DNA of 64,000 bases from assembly GCA_947034885.2 (NCBI GenBank), contig OX344751.2:1-64000 (forward strand), read 5' to 3'. Under the pieces are notes generated by a model that ran no database searches, was not told the DNA's origin, and saw only the letters and a list, made by a program, of their open reading frames with translations. The position numbers were made by a program, and so were the translations under genes. Of this stretch, positions 45,053 through 56,079 are shown piece after piece; the stretch's first letter is position 1, and the number at the start of each line of letters is the position of its first letter. The stretch is from Thuidium tamariscinum. Lineage: Eukaryota; Streptophyta; Bryopsida; Hypnales; Thuidiaceae.

Positions 45053-46819
45053 GGTGACTACTAAGGCTGGTAGGGATTTCTGCATCTTCTCCAGCTCAAG
45101 AGCGGTAGTGATCAGTAGAGTACTCCGGAATTCGGTGACCTCTACACTGGGTGGCCCACCCACGCTGATCAATCGAACGTCCTGAGTACTTTGCATCGAT
45201 GGCATCGAAATGACCCCCTATGCGGTCTGGACGGTCGAGGGGGCATTCTGGGTCTGCCTATGAGCCGCGTGGTCGTAGAACATGTTAGGGGGGCCGGCCG
45301 CCTCAAGAGGTTCAGCGAACCGTATTCCCTGTTGGTTGTCCTGGGCTTGCCTAACATAGTCATATTTGGGTAGCTCGAGAGGAATAACCTTGTCTCGGGC
45401 GTTACAACGAACCGTCGGGTGGTGGTCACCGCAACGCTCACAGATCACGTTGTTCTCTGTCCAACACTAATCTGGTGGATGGCCCCTCCTACACGTGGGG
45501 CACTTAAAAGGGCCAAACCGATCTGAAGAGGCGTTGTCGCGTACCTAAGGTCGAGCATTCGGATGCTGGTAAGGCTGTGCCGGCCCGTGCGGCTGGGGCG
45601 GGGGAGGGGCGTCCTTAGTCATCGGGCAGAATGGCGGTGTATGGTTGGCCTGGCCGCAATGGTTGCACCACACTCCCGTGGAGTGTGTGCCAGACTCGTG
45701 GTACTGCGGAGGGGGTTGCTGACTCTGGCCCTTCACCAAGCAAGCCATCTGCTTCGCTAACTCTTGCACCGCTCGTGTCATGTCGTTGGAAACCTGTCGC
45801 ATCTCTGTACGAAGTTGGTCAACAGGGGCGGTTAGTGATAAGATGGGATCTCGAGTGGCCAAGGGGTAAGCTTCCTCCTTGGGTGCCGAGGGACGATAAG
45901 CCAGGGGGCTAGCCGCCTGTTGGTAAACTGGGATGAAGACTGGTATGCAGTCGATTGCCCGTCGTACCATGCGATCATTCTCCTTGTCGATGATCTCGAT
46001 CTCCAGTGCTGCACGGATCGCATCTTCAAAGGTGACAGGTCGTCGGGATAAGATTTCTCGGATGGTAGGTGCCGAGTCGATACCTTGGATGAAGTAGTGT
46101 CGTATGGTGCCGTCGTTAAGCAGTCCTCCTACAAAGCGGGTACATACCATCTGGAAGCGACGGACGTAGGTGGTGATGTCCTCCGTTGGGCCCCGCCGTA
46201 TGTCAATCAGGGTTGTCAGCGCCTACTGTTGTCCGGTCTCAGGGCGGAAGTATCGAAGGAATGCAGCCTGAAGCTGTCTCCATGTTACAAAGGTCCTGGC
46301 CTCGTGGGAGCGGTACCAAGAGTAAGCCGCCCCAGCCAGTGTATTGGGGAACCAGATAAGATAATAACCATGGTCGGTAACCAAATGGGAGATGAGAATC
46401 TCCTCAAATTTCTCGATGTGGGCCGCAGGATCATCGTCCCGGGACCCGGAGAATTTGGGCAAATGGTGGGGGACTGAAATTTCCCTTAGTCCTCGAGGTA
46501 CCACGATGGGGAGCCCTCGGGGCAACATCATTGGGTCAATTTCGGGCATCAAGTCTTCGGGTGGAGCATCTGGGACCTCATGGGGCCCAGGCGGAATTGG
46601 AGGGTGTCGATCCCCCATCTCTACGGATGCCTTTGGGGAGTTGACGTGCTCCGAGGACTCTGGTGAGCTAACTCCTTCAAAGGAGCCGGGGGAACTGACC
46701 TCCTCGTATGCTGATGATGTAGGCGAGCTTGGTTGAGTAGGGCGGGAGGAACTCCCCCCTATCCCCTTGGGCCGCAACACCCTGCCTGATTTGGGTGTCT
46801 CAAGGACCTTAGGTGGCAT
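45020..46819 (-). pseudogene. Ty3/gypsy gag with zinc knuckles, interrupted by amber codons
   Basis: The likely start is ATG at 46819 (MPPKVLETPKSGRVLRPKG). A Ser/Pro-rich N-part leads to a retrotransposon-gag domain (VPHHLPKFSGSRDDDPAAHI, then AAYSWYRSHEARTFVTWRQL). The frame continues through TAG stops at 46225-46223, 45547-45545, 45469-45467 and 45220-45218, all in one frame. Three Cys/His knuckles follow: CNHCGQANHTPPFC, CPTCRRGH (with a stop inside) and CERCGDHHPTVRC. The frame ends at 45020. The shift to the protease frame occurs at a run of seven G (minus strand; 45050-45044). Family assignment is firm. Whether the stops are decay or readthrough sites cannot be told from one copy; decay is more likely. 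Confidence 0.85.
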
Positions 46820-46917
46820 CTGTTCCTGGTATGCCAACTGTGTAGGCCGATAAAAGTGGTGTGCAATATAGATATAGTAAAAATGAACACAAGAGTCAGC
46901 TAGACTAGCAAGACTAG

Positions 46918-47901
46918 CTACTGGACCTCTAATGGCGCTATCACGTGGTTGGCGCAGATCAATGTGGTCACGATCTCGGTTGCGGTGGGCCGCACTTCGT
47001 AGAAGTAGGGGGCTTGCACCAGCTCGATGGTGGAGATAGCCTCTGCAAACTGGGGCCAAGTCTCAGCGTTGGTGAAGAATGTAGCGTCCTTGAGTCGATT
47101 GGGTCGGCTCCTCCTTCCCCGACTGGGATACTCGTGGTGTAGCGGATGGTAGCGGGGCTGATGCACTTGACCGTCTCCTGGCAAGTAATAGTTCGAGGCG
47201 CGGTAGTCGTCCGCGTCTTGACAACCCTCGCAAGCGGATGCGTACTCCGCAATGTACTGTAGCTGGTGGGCAGTGCTCAACGTAGCAGGGACCAGTTGTG
47301 ATGAAATCCTGCGGCAGCCGTCCAATGTCAGCGGCCCAGTGCTGAGGTGCCCACACCGGAAGTCGTCCGTTTGTAAGTACGGATTATCGATGAACCGGTC
47401 GAGGTCTAGGGGCGGGTCACCAAACCGGTATTGGGTGCCCGAATCGTCACTAAGAGGCGTCGGGGCCTCGTATCGAATGCCTATGAAGGGCAGCTCGAGC
47501 AGAGGCTCAAAGGTCTCGAAGCTTGGGTACTTCGCCTCGAAGCACTCCCTTGTGTATGTGCTTTCGAATCTCCACGTGGCTACTGCCACTTCCCAACAGG
47601 AGGCCAAGCACCTACCGATCTCAGCAATGTCTACTCCAAACCCCTCTCCTTAGATGGAGTGTGCAATGGAAGGGGTGTGCCGATTTGGAGAGATCAAATA
47701 CTATCGTGCTAACCCGTTCCAAAACTCGAAGGATACTCCCAACTCTACTGGTCCTCGCAGCAAGTCGGCGATCGATAATACCTTGCAACTAAAGGGGTCG
47801 ACCCACGAACTGACGGATGGTTTCCTTGGCGGCTTCCGGGGTAGATCCAAGAAGTCAAGTTGGAAAGCCTCCAGACATAAGCGGTACTCTTCTCCCTTCA
47901 A
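46918..47901 (-). pseudogene. Extra ORF upstream of gag, broken by two stops
   Basis: One minus-strand frame of about 328 codons runs from 47901 to 46918, interrupted by TAG (47703-47701) and by a TAA about 50 bases further on. The longest intact piece (47607-46918, 229 residues) includes WRFESTYTRECFEAKYPSF and ends FYEVRPTATEIVTTLICANH. It precedes gag by about 100 bp on the same strand. Extra ORFs before gag are known in some large plant Ty3/gypsy elements, but I recognise no domain here. The continuity of the reading across both stops suggests a former single ORF. Confidence 0.5.
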
Positions 47902-48011
47902 TTAATTCTCTTTATATGTAAGTCAGTTTATCTAAGAATGGCCCATACTAAGTGCCACTCCCAGCAGACGCACCATCATGTGGGCGCTTCATTCCCAACC
48001 TTGGAATTAAG

Positions 48012-48036
48012 CGATCACAACCAGGCTCTAACAATT
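48012..48036 (-). other. Possible decayed primer-binding site of the minus-strand retroelement
   Basis: On the minus strand, TTGTTAGAGCCTGGTT resembles the TGGTATCAGAGCC-type primer-binding site (complement of initiator tRNA-Met) common in plant LTR elements. Only part matches. Position, just upstream of the gag-side ORFs, is right. Confidence 0.3.
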
Positions 48037-48059
48037 CTACTACCTACGGGTGTCTAAGC

Positions 48060-48860
48060 GTCAATTCATTGTGCCTTCCAAGCAATGGATCTTTTTTACT
48101 ACCCTACCTAAGGTTTGTTTCGTTCTCTTGTCCTACTTCCAGTTGTTGCCTACTCTATGTGTTTCGTTCTCTTGTCCTACTTTTATGCTTCGTTCCGGTT
48201 TATCCTACTTCTACATGTTTGGGTTTATTTTAGCCCGCTCTACTTATGATATTTCCTACCCCGTCTCTACATCTTTGTATTTTTATCCTATTCTACGTAT
48301 TTGTCTTGGTTTTAGTCTATTCTACATATTTGTCTTGGTTTTGGTCTATTCTACGTATTTGTATTCTTTTGCCCTACTCTACGTATTGGTATTGTTCTAC
48401 TTCTACTTTACATATTTTAATTGAGTACCTCTACTTTACGTATTTGTCTTCTATACGTACTGGTATTTGGCTTAGTCTAATCTACGTCTTCTTCTATTCT
48501 ATGTATCCCTCTACTATACGTACTCGTATTTGGCTTAGTCTAATCTATGTCTTCTTCTACTCTATGTATTCTTCTACTATACGTATTCTTTTACTCCTAC
48601 GTTTGGGTATTCATTATTTTCCTTCTCTTTATGGTTGTCTTTCTATTTGCGATTGCTAATCACCAGACCTTAATCCTACTTGGGATGTAGACTTTTCCAC
48701 TCACTAACTCCCTACTACGTCAATTACTTCAAATCAAAAGAAGGGTTAGAGGCCCACCTCCGTTCCGTGGATCCGGTCTTCTTCACTCCACGCCACGTCC
48801 ATCATCGCCATGTCTTGGCCCGGCTCTTTTAATTATTCCCTTCCGGGTGCTTCTTACAAT
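48060..48860. repeat. Pyrimidine-rich region with repeated TCTACGTATT words, possible LTR
   Basis: From about 48290 to 48610, TCTACGTATTTG, TCTACATATT, CTATACGTACTCG and similar words recur every 20-45 bp; many contain the palindrome TACGTA. The region lies where the 5' LTR of the minus-strand element would be expected. Open stretches here are low-complexity (many Tyr/Phe/Ser) and are not genes. Confidence 0.5.
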
Positions 48861-49317
48861 TAGGTCCTTTTTTTGCAATGACTTCCTAGCTCAAGTAATT
48901 TCTATACTACTCCTAGTCCCAACTAATTTCTATTTATTTTGTGCAAGAAGCCAAGAACCCCTGGCTCCCCGAACCCTGGCCCCTCCCCGGCTACGGTACC
49001 CGGCTTCGGACCCGGCTGCGGACCCGACTGGCGGCCCGGCTAGTTGGCTGCGGGACCCGGCTGGCTGGCTGGGGCTCCCGGCTGGCTGGGCTGCAGGCTC
49101 TGACTGGTTGGCTGGGGCTGGTCCAGCACTTGGAGACTTGCAATTTTTGGCTTTTTGAGTGGAACTAGGAACCTCCTAACAAAAGAACAATTGATGTGGC
49201 CCAAGGGTTTTAATCCAATGGATGTTGGATGTTAAACGTTGATTTAGTGCCAACCATGTTGAACACTAAACGTTGATTCTAACTCAAGGGGAAGGTTATT
49301 TGACACCCCGCTAAGAC
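48861..49317. other. GC-rich short repeats and unique spacer
   Basis: 48975-49110 holds degenerate repeats of GGACCCGGCTGGCTGG in otherwise AT-rich DNA. The rest, to 49317, has no recognisable feature except GTTGGATGTTAAACGTTGATT, which recurs nearby as GTTGAACACTAAACGTTGATT; both are described from their first 18 bases near 49224 and 49258. Confidence 0.5.
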
Positions 49318-49555
49318 TTAGGGGGTTCAAAGCTTCGCCGTGAGAGTGAGGCGTTTTGACACGTGGCTAAGACTTTGGTGTCTTAAGAAAGGGGGGAGTT
49401 CATAGCTTCACCGTCCCCTATGGGACTAAATTAACCCCAAGACTAAGAGAAGAGGGAGAAGAGAGTGTCCACACAACCTATCTAATACTATAGTTCAAAG
49501 CTTCGCCGTCCCCTATGGGACTAAATTAACCCCGTGACTAAGAGAAGAGAGTAGT
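49318..49555. repeat. Short direct repeats of a CTTCGCCGT segment
   Basis: Three diverged copies of TTCAAAGCTTCGCCGT (49329, 49398 as TTCATAGCTTCACCGT, and 49493). Two of them continue into CCCCTATGGGACTAAATTAA and GACTAAGAGAAGAG. The unit is about 95 bp. Confidence 0.8.
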
Positions 49556-51280
49556 ACAAAGTGCAAACATATGCTCGAAGTCACCTTCCAAGTTACCCCT
49601 CGGTTCCTCACAATACTCTCCCACAACAACTCTCAATAGTACACAATACAATGAGTAATCAAGCTTAGATTGCAACAAGTTTCACCACTTGGGGGGGGTC
49701 TCAAGTCCCCAAGTAAAGAACTACACTTACCAAAGGGTGTAAGAATCCCAAAAAACCATCAAAGGCTCCTTGGCATCAAAAGCCAAAGGAAATCCGGCAT
49801 AACCCGGGCCCAATAGTCCTCCTCTCTTAAATGGGTAGGAGTAAGAAAAGAGAGAGAATGAGAGGAGAATGCCGCCCCTTTTATATCCAAAAGGGAGCAA
49901 CACCCTCCCCTTAATCTACTAAGAATAACTAGATGAGGGAATTTAGGAGGTCCGTACATGTTTACCCCTCCCAAATCTAATTATCCACCTAAAATCTACA
50001 CAATTTGAATTGGGAAATTCAAATCTTATCTAACCTTACAAGAACTTGCAAAACCGTCTAATTTACCTTCCCCAAAATCTACAAGTTCTCACATGGGAGA
50101 AGTTTCCATGTGTTCCCACCTACTTAATTTGAAATTACTTACACCAAAGCACATGAGCCACCTCCACTAACTTTTTGAAGTGATACTTGCTCCCACATGT
50201 GCCCGGAGTTCCCCACACGTTCCCTACGCGTTCCCCACGACCTGATGGAGCCCAAACTCCCCAAAAATGCATTGGGGGGCCTAAAACCCCCATTTCTTCT
50301 CCATGTGTTGTCCCCAAAAGGCTAACTTTTGGAGTCTAACTCCAAATGGCAAACAGATTGCGCCATTGACTCCGGAAGGCCATAATTAGCCTAAGGAGAA
50401 CCCCTTACCCCTTAAACTATGTCCAAATTCCCAAGGAATCTTAGCGTAAGCTGGGATCAAAGTTGGGATAAATTCCCAACTTTTGGAGTTTAGCAATTTT
50501 GGACCCCAAACCTTCACCAATCTTCCAAGTAGATGGAAGGGGGTAGGAATAGACCCAAGATAGGCTCCGTTCCGATGTCATATGGCCCCGGTACGCCGGT
50601 CAACCGCCGCTTTCGTCATTTAATTTGTCAATTGGGGAGGAATGTCGCCGATTCGGGATCTTCTGACTATCGTTTTGTCTTGAAACTTGGGGAAGCGCTC
50701 CATTGGTGTGAGATTGCCTCGCCGGATTTTTAGTGGGATTTTACTGCACTTTGGGATATTCTTTCAAATTCCCACCCAAAGTCCACCGCGGTTGACCGTC
50801 TGGGAAAATGTCCAAACAATGTCGGAAAATTCCCAAACTTTAGAGGGGACCACCCATGGGATTCCCCCACTCGGATGCAAATCTACATCCCTCCTGCGTG
50901 CTCCTAGAATTAGAAAATTGCCCGGTACCTGCATTTTAAGGTTAGTATTTTATCCGTATTCTCTTCGATGCTATGGGGAGTGGGGGATTCCTCCTAGATC
51001 CCCCTATGAGGACTTCCTAGCCTAGACAGGGCCTTTTTAGACTTTTTACCCTAATCTTGCATGTCTCTATCAATTTGGCGTCTATTTAGCTAAGACTAGG
51101 TCCGTTTTGGATGTAAACTATCCTAAATCCCACCTAATGACCAAATGGCACATTGATATGTGTAATGCCAATATAGGCTTAATGCCCTTTTGTGGGTTTT
51201 ATAAGCCCAAATACGCCTTAGTTTATGTATAAATTCGAAAAAAGAACCCATGAGTCCTCGGTGACGAATCGGGGACTCAC
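49556..51280. other. No gene recognised
   Basis: Mixed-composition DNA with small open stretches (60-112 codons) lacking recognisable domains or codon signal. A short GC-rich part at 50570-50700 (CCGGTACGCCGGTCAACCG) is noted. It may be decayed retroelement leader or LTR, but I see no direct evidence. Confidence 0.5.
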
Positions 51281-51319
51281 AGTGCTCCATTCGCGTCTGC
51301 TAGGAACAGACAAGGATCT

Positions 51320-52363
51320 ATGGGTTGGTGGAAAACCAATGATGGAATGGTTGAATTGACGGAAGGCAGGAAGCATCTAATAGCACTTCCAGACACGGCG
51401 ACCGTGATTTATTGTGATGATGTCGTGACCAAAGGCGGGTACGCAACAATTCGGAGGGTGCAAATTCGGGGATGCCGTGAAATACCTGAGTATTGGGAGT
51501 TTGCAGCAAAGTTATCTAATGTATAGCAGACGTTACCTCATCTTGCAAAGGCGGAACACCAAAACGAGTCCATGGTGGTGCGGATTGGCCATCCCGGAGT
51601 GATACGGTTTTCTGCAGTTCATGCAAGGAGGAATGAAGGATATGCATATTGGTGGAATGGCGGGACCTTGCGGAAGATGATGCATTTGGATAGAACTTAT
51701 CCAGACAACATACGTATGCACTTGCAATATAGCTCGCCAACGGATGCGGATGTCATTGCCGCGGATCATCTTGCACGATTTCGGAAGAAACGTACGGAGC
51801 TAGCATGGGCGTTGTTGCATATCATGCATGCGGTGCACGATGCAGGATATTTGCACAATGATATCTCATTGGACAACACTATGTTGCACTTTCCCGCGGA
51901 CGAGTCGCGCGTGTACATTGGAGTGTGCGATTGGGGCATGACTTCATACGTTACAGAACCACCGAAGTCATTGTACGTGTTCACATCCAAACAAGAGATG
52001 GATGCTGCTTTGCAAAACCGTTGGTGGGTGACCTCGAAGATTGCATATTTGCACGAAAAAGACAAAAATGTGCAAGTAATTCCAAGTTTATCCATTGCAA
52101 CGGAGGAGTACACGGTGTGCAAAATAGCCATGGCAATTAATAGGGATTGCATGTCAGAGGAGTACCACAAGTTGAACATGGAAACGGCAAGCATGAGCAA
52201 ATTTGATCACCAAGCGTTGGCAATGTCATTTCGTGTGTACTTGGAGCGCCCTTGCAAAGACGGCCCGGAGAATGCGGGCGGTTTGGCACGCATCATCAAT
52301 CGTTGGACCAGTATTTTCAACTGGCCTATTCCCAATGAACACTTTCGGCGTTCGTATGAATAG
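51320..52363 (+). pseudogene. Protein-kinase-like gene with an in-frame amber stop
   Basis: Two open stretches in one frame, 51320-51526 and 51572-52363, separated only by a TAG at 51524-51526. Together they read as one kinase domain: a glycine-loop-like segment (VTKGGYATIRRVQI), a lysine in the strand-3 position (EFAAK), WWNGGTLRKMM, a catalytic loop YLHNDISLDN (HxDxxxxN, with HND in place of HRD), and a magnesium loop CDWGMTS (DWG in place of DFG). The last part (ARIINRWTSIFNWPIPNEHF) ends the C-lobe. The N-terminal part before the ATG is short and preceded by a TGA about 80 bases upstream. I recall similar HND/DWG kinase-like proteins in non-seed plants, but did not search. The stop and short N-terminus suggest a pseudogene. 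Confidence 0.75.
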
Positions 52364-54799
52364 ATCGACATAGTATAGTAGCATACGTAAGTATAGAATG
52401 ATATATAGTCTATGTTATAGAGAGAATGTACACGTGCGGCATGTATAATACGGAGTACCAATGTATGGCAACCCAAATGAAATCTATTATATTTTTTGAA
52501 TTACTGAAAGCATTTGAAAATTTCAGCTATTAATGTTTATGATCTTTGATACTTGATAGGCAAACGTATTCATGGGGGGGGAATGAGATCAATAGTATTT
52601 ATTGTTGGTAGATGTTGTTGTGCACATAGATACTTGATAAGGTTGTGTAACAATTTGCATGATATATAAGGTCTAAGTAGTAAGTAAGGTAGAAGTACCT
52701 ATTAGCGCCCTGACTTGCAATCTAAGTATGTTAGGGTGAACTTCAAGAGAGTTATATATTTTTTAGAGGTGTACAAACGTTTCACAAATGAAATTCAAAT
52801 GACAAAATTCTTTTTGCGGAGCTTTGAGAAATTTATGGCAATTTTAAATAAAATCATGACATGGACAGATCATGATTCAAAATTCGAAAATGCCATTAAC
52901 CCCAAAAGGACTTGTGCCCCAAATGCACTTCAAAATACTAAAAACTTGTCCTGAAAGGAATGTCAAAAATCAAAATCTTCATGATTAAATTTTTTTTAAG
53001 AAAACCAACTTGTCGATCTTTTTGTTAACTTGTTCAAGTAATAGGGTACATTGTTCCAAAATTTTATTGTGAATTTCCCCACCAATTAATATTTGCAACT
53101 AAAAAGATGACTAAAATTTCTCTCAAAATCATTTGAATTTCCTCATAGTGATATAAAATTCATAGTTTCAAGTAATAAAAATATAAGATTGATGTTTGAA
53201 CAAAATAAGATATGCTTATTTTAGCTTAAGGATGATATTTGACCAAATGGAATAGAAACTATGAATTTTATCGATATAAAATTTATATTTTGGTTTCAAT
53301 TGATTTTGTGAAGATTTTTAATTGAAACAAAAATAACAAAATCAATTGAAACAAAAATTTGATTGAAACAATAGTTGATTATCAATTGAACCAAAAATGG
53401 GAGCAATTGATTTTGAGAAAAATTCTAATCGTTATCATTTTTTTACAAAAATTAAAAATAAATATAGGAAAACTAGCAGAAAAAATCCGAAATACTTTCA
53501 ATTTCTTCCAAAGGTACAAGTATAAATGGAGATCACTATATATAATTTTCAATTTGCCTTTAAAAAATTTTGAACCAAAAACTAGAATAACAAAGACCTC
53601 AAAGTCAAATTTGGCTATTAAAGAAAATTAAATTTTTGATTTTATACATTATCAAGAGAAATTCTATTGTAAAATTCTACTTTCTACATATTCTATTTTT
53701 CTACAAATTGCTTGATGAAAACTACATATTATTGTAATAATTTTAAAGTAAAAAGTTAAGAAAATTATATCAATTATACTATATATTGGAATAGTTTGAA
53801 ATTTTCACCATTAATGAATGTTAAATGGAAAATTGAATATTGCAATTGAAATTAAGGATTGATCTTAAAACGAATAAATATGAATGAAAAAGACAATGTA
53901 TTGTGTTTGACGGATTTCAACACATAGAACTTGCAATTGCAATAAATTTTTCAATTCTTGGAATTTTTCAAAATTTTAAGTTCAAATAAAAAGAAAAGTT
54001 TTCAAGCTTCATTTTCTTATTTTAAGTCAAATACCAAAATGGCTATATTGAAAGTTAGAATCAAAGTTGAACAAGGCACATCCACTTTTTTTATGCCTAA
54101 ATTTTAGGGGTTAATGTGGAATCAATGTAACCACATAAAGATGTTGTTTTCAAAATTTTTATTATTTTATTATTTTCATCATTATTTTAAAATTATTTTA
54201 ATACTACTTAATATTCAATGTTTTTACTAGTAAAATTTAAATTTCTTGAATTTAGAAACAAAATTATTAATTTTTTTAGTATCAGTTTAATAGGGTCATT
54301 TGCCAACATTGATGACTATTGACTATTAACGCCTAAAGGAATTATAAAATCAAAATCTTCATCATTAATTCTTTTTTTGGAAAACCAACTTGTTGATCTT
54401 CTTGTTAACTTGTTCAAGTAATCAAGTACATTGTTCCAAAAATTAATTATGAATTTCCCCACCAATTGTAAGTTCAATGCGCCTAAAACCGCCTACTTTC
54501 ACTACTTGTACATGTTGCTTTTTGTAGCCTTCAGCAATGTACAAAGGGTGTACATTGCAGGGGTGGGCGTTTTCAAAGCCCTATGCCCTTTCAACTTCAA
54601 AAATTCATAACTAATTCCACAAAACTTCAAAAATTATAAAACAATTTCGGTTAGATGTCAATTCCACTTGTCTTTCAAAGGCAATTTACTGGAAAATATT
54701 TTAAGACGTTTCCCCTCCCCAAAATTCGGTTTCAGCTTTTAAATTGACTGGTTACCTTATACGGTGAAAAGTTTTAATTTTTTTTCCAAACATTCTCAT
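52364..54799. other. AT-rich intergenic DNA with one pair of diverged direct repeats
   Basis: A roughly 130-bp segment at 52960-53092 (AATCAAAATCTTCATGATTA, then GTTAACTTGTTCAAGTAAT) recurs at 54340-54470 in the same orientation, about 1.37 kb apart. Between them, words such as ATTGAAACAAAAAT repeat near 53300-53400. The pair could be ends of an old non-autonomous LTR-type element. No gene seen. Confidence 0.5.
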
Positions 54800-55109
54800 C
54801 AGGGTCGATGCGGACGCCATCATGGACGCGTGGCGGACGCGGTCGGTCGGAGCGGACGGGATCGCTTTCGTGGCGGATGCCGGCGGTCGGGGCGGACAGG
54901 CGGTCGGACGGGACCTCTGACGCCAGCGGTCGGGGCGGACAGGTAGTCAGGCGGGACCTCCAACGCCGACTGCCGGGGTGGCCGTCCACCTCTGTTTTTT
55001 ACCGGGCGCACTAAATAAAGAAATTCAAATGTCACAGGACGTCCGCGGGGTGGCGGACGCTGGATGCTGGACGTGCGGACGCGGACGCCCGGACGTCCGC
55101 ATAGCCCTG
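54800..55109. mobile_element. 310-bp GC-rich hAT-like miniature element
   Basis: The left end, CAGGGTCGATGCGGACG, matches the inverted right end CAGGGCTATGCGGACG with one gap. CAGGG ends are typical of hAT transposons. The interior is CpG-rich, with GGCGGACG-type repeats. CTCAT occurs directly before the left end and one base after the right end, a possible shortened target duplication; a clean 8-bp hAT duplication is not visible. Surrounding DNA is AT-rich. Confidence 0.6.
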
Positions 55110-55883
55110 GCTCATGGCTCCAAACTCGTGTGCTAGCATCGTTGGAAAATTCCTTGCCCCAAATTAATACACCGTATCCTCGGGGAGATCACTCCTTGTA
55201 ATTTTAAGCATACACCTGAGTTAAGAGGGTATTTAACATAGGGCTATTTACCTTCATTTTAGTAATTAAAATGACCGTATTTTTACATATAAATTCAATC
55301 ATTTGGTTTTTATAGTTAGGCTATCTTATATACAAAATTTATATGTCTAATTTTTTCATATCCATTTACAACACACTATAAAAGTAGTGTCTTACATACA
55401 CACTATTTTTTTAATATATGCACTACTTGTATTGTAGTATAATTTCAAATGAGAAATAAAAATGTAAAATGAAACAATAGTTTTAAATATTCTAAATTCT
55501 ATGCCATGTATTCTAAACAATCTAATATGGTGAATAATAAACATCATAGAAACATTAAATATAGTTATGATACTAAAACTAAGAAAAACACCAATACTAG
55601 CAATATAACATGAACAATATGAGAAATTGACACTCTATAAACATTGTAGATTAACTCAAGAATATGACCTCTATTGTAATATAGAGACTATATATTTTAT
55701 TTTCACATATGCATTTACAGTGGTTTTGAATTTAGAATCAAAAAATAAAAGAGTGTTTATTAAACACTAGTAAAAAGAAGATGATTCTAAACATTTACAA
55801 GTATATGTTCAAGTAGTTGAGGAAAATCTAGAGTTTGTAGTGTCAAAGTATAATAAAGATTCAATGCAAATCTTGCACACTTT
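55110..55883. other. AT-rich DNA without a gene
   Basis: No ORF, tandem repeat or RNA gene that I can support. Short inverted words near 55373-55430 (AAAGTAGTG / CACTACTT) are noted. Confidence 0.6.
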
Positions 55884-56079
55884 CACTATAAGAAACTCAT
55901 GTTTTAGATGGCGGATTTTAGGTGACATCTAATGTAATAACTTGTGTTTTTATGTCAACAATGATGTCCGCCATAACATCAAGATGTTATGGCGAACATC
56001 ATTGTTGACATAAAAACACAAGTTACTACACTAAATATCACCTAAAATCCGTCATCTAAAACATGAGTTTCTTATAGTG
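55884..56079. mobile_element. 196-bp CACTA-type fold-back MITE
   Basis: Starts CACTATAAGAAACTCATG and ends in the complement. The two halves pair over nearly the whole length (GGCGGATTTTAGGTGA against TCACCTAAAATCCGTC; GATGTCCGCCATAACATC against GATGTTATGGCGAACATC). The ends are of the CACTA type. Flanks are TTT and TCT, so a 3-bp duplication would need one later change. Confidence 0.85.

Noticed and set aside
48941-49168. Two overlapping ORFs (75 and 103 codons) in the CCCGGCT-rich stretch
   Set aside because: Low-complexity translations of a GC-rich short repeat.
52960-54470. Direct repeats as LTRs of a small retroelement
   Set aside because: No TG...CA ends, primer-binding site or polypurine tract can be placed, and the copies are strongly diverged; left as a repeat pair.
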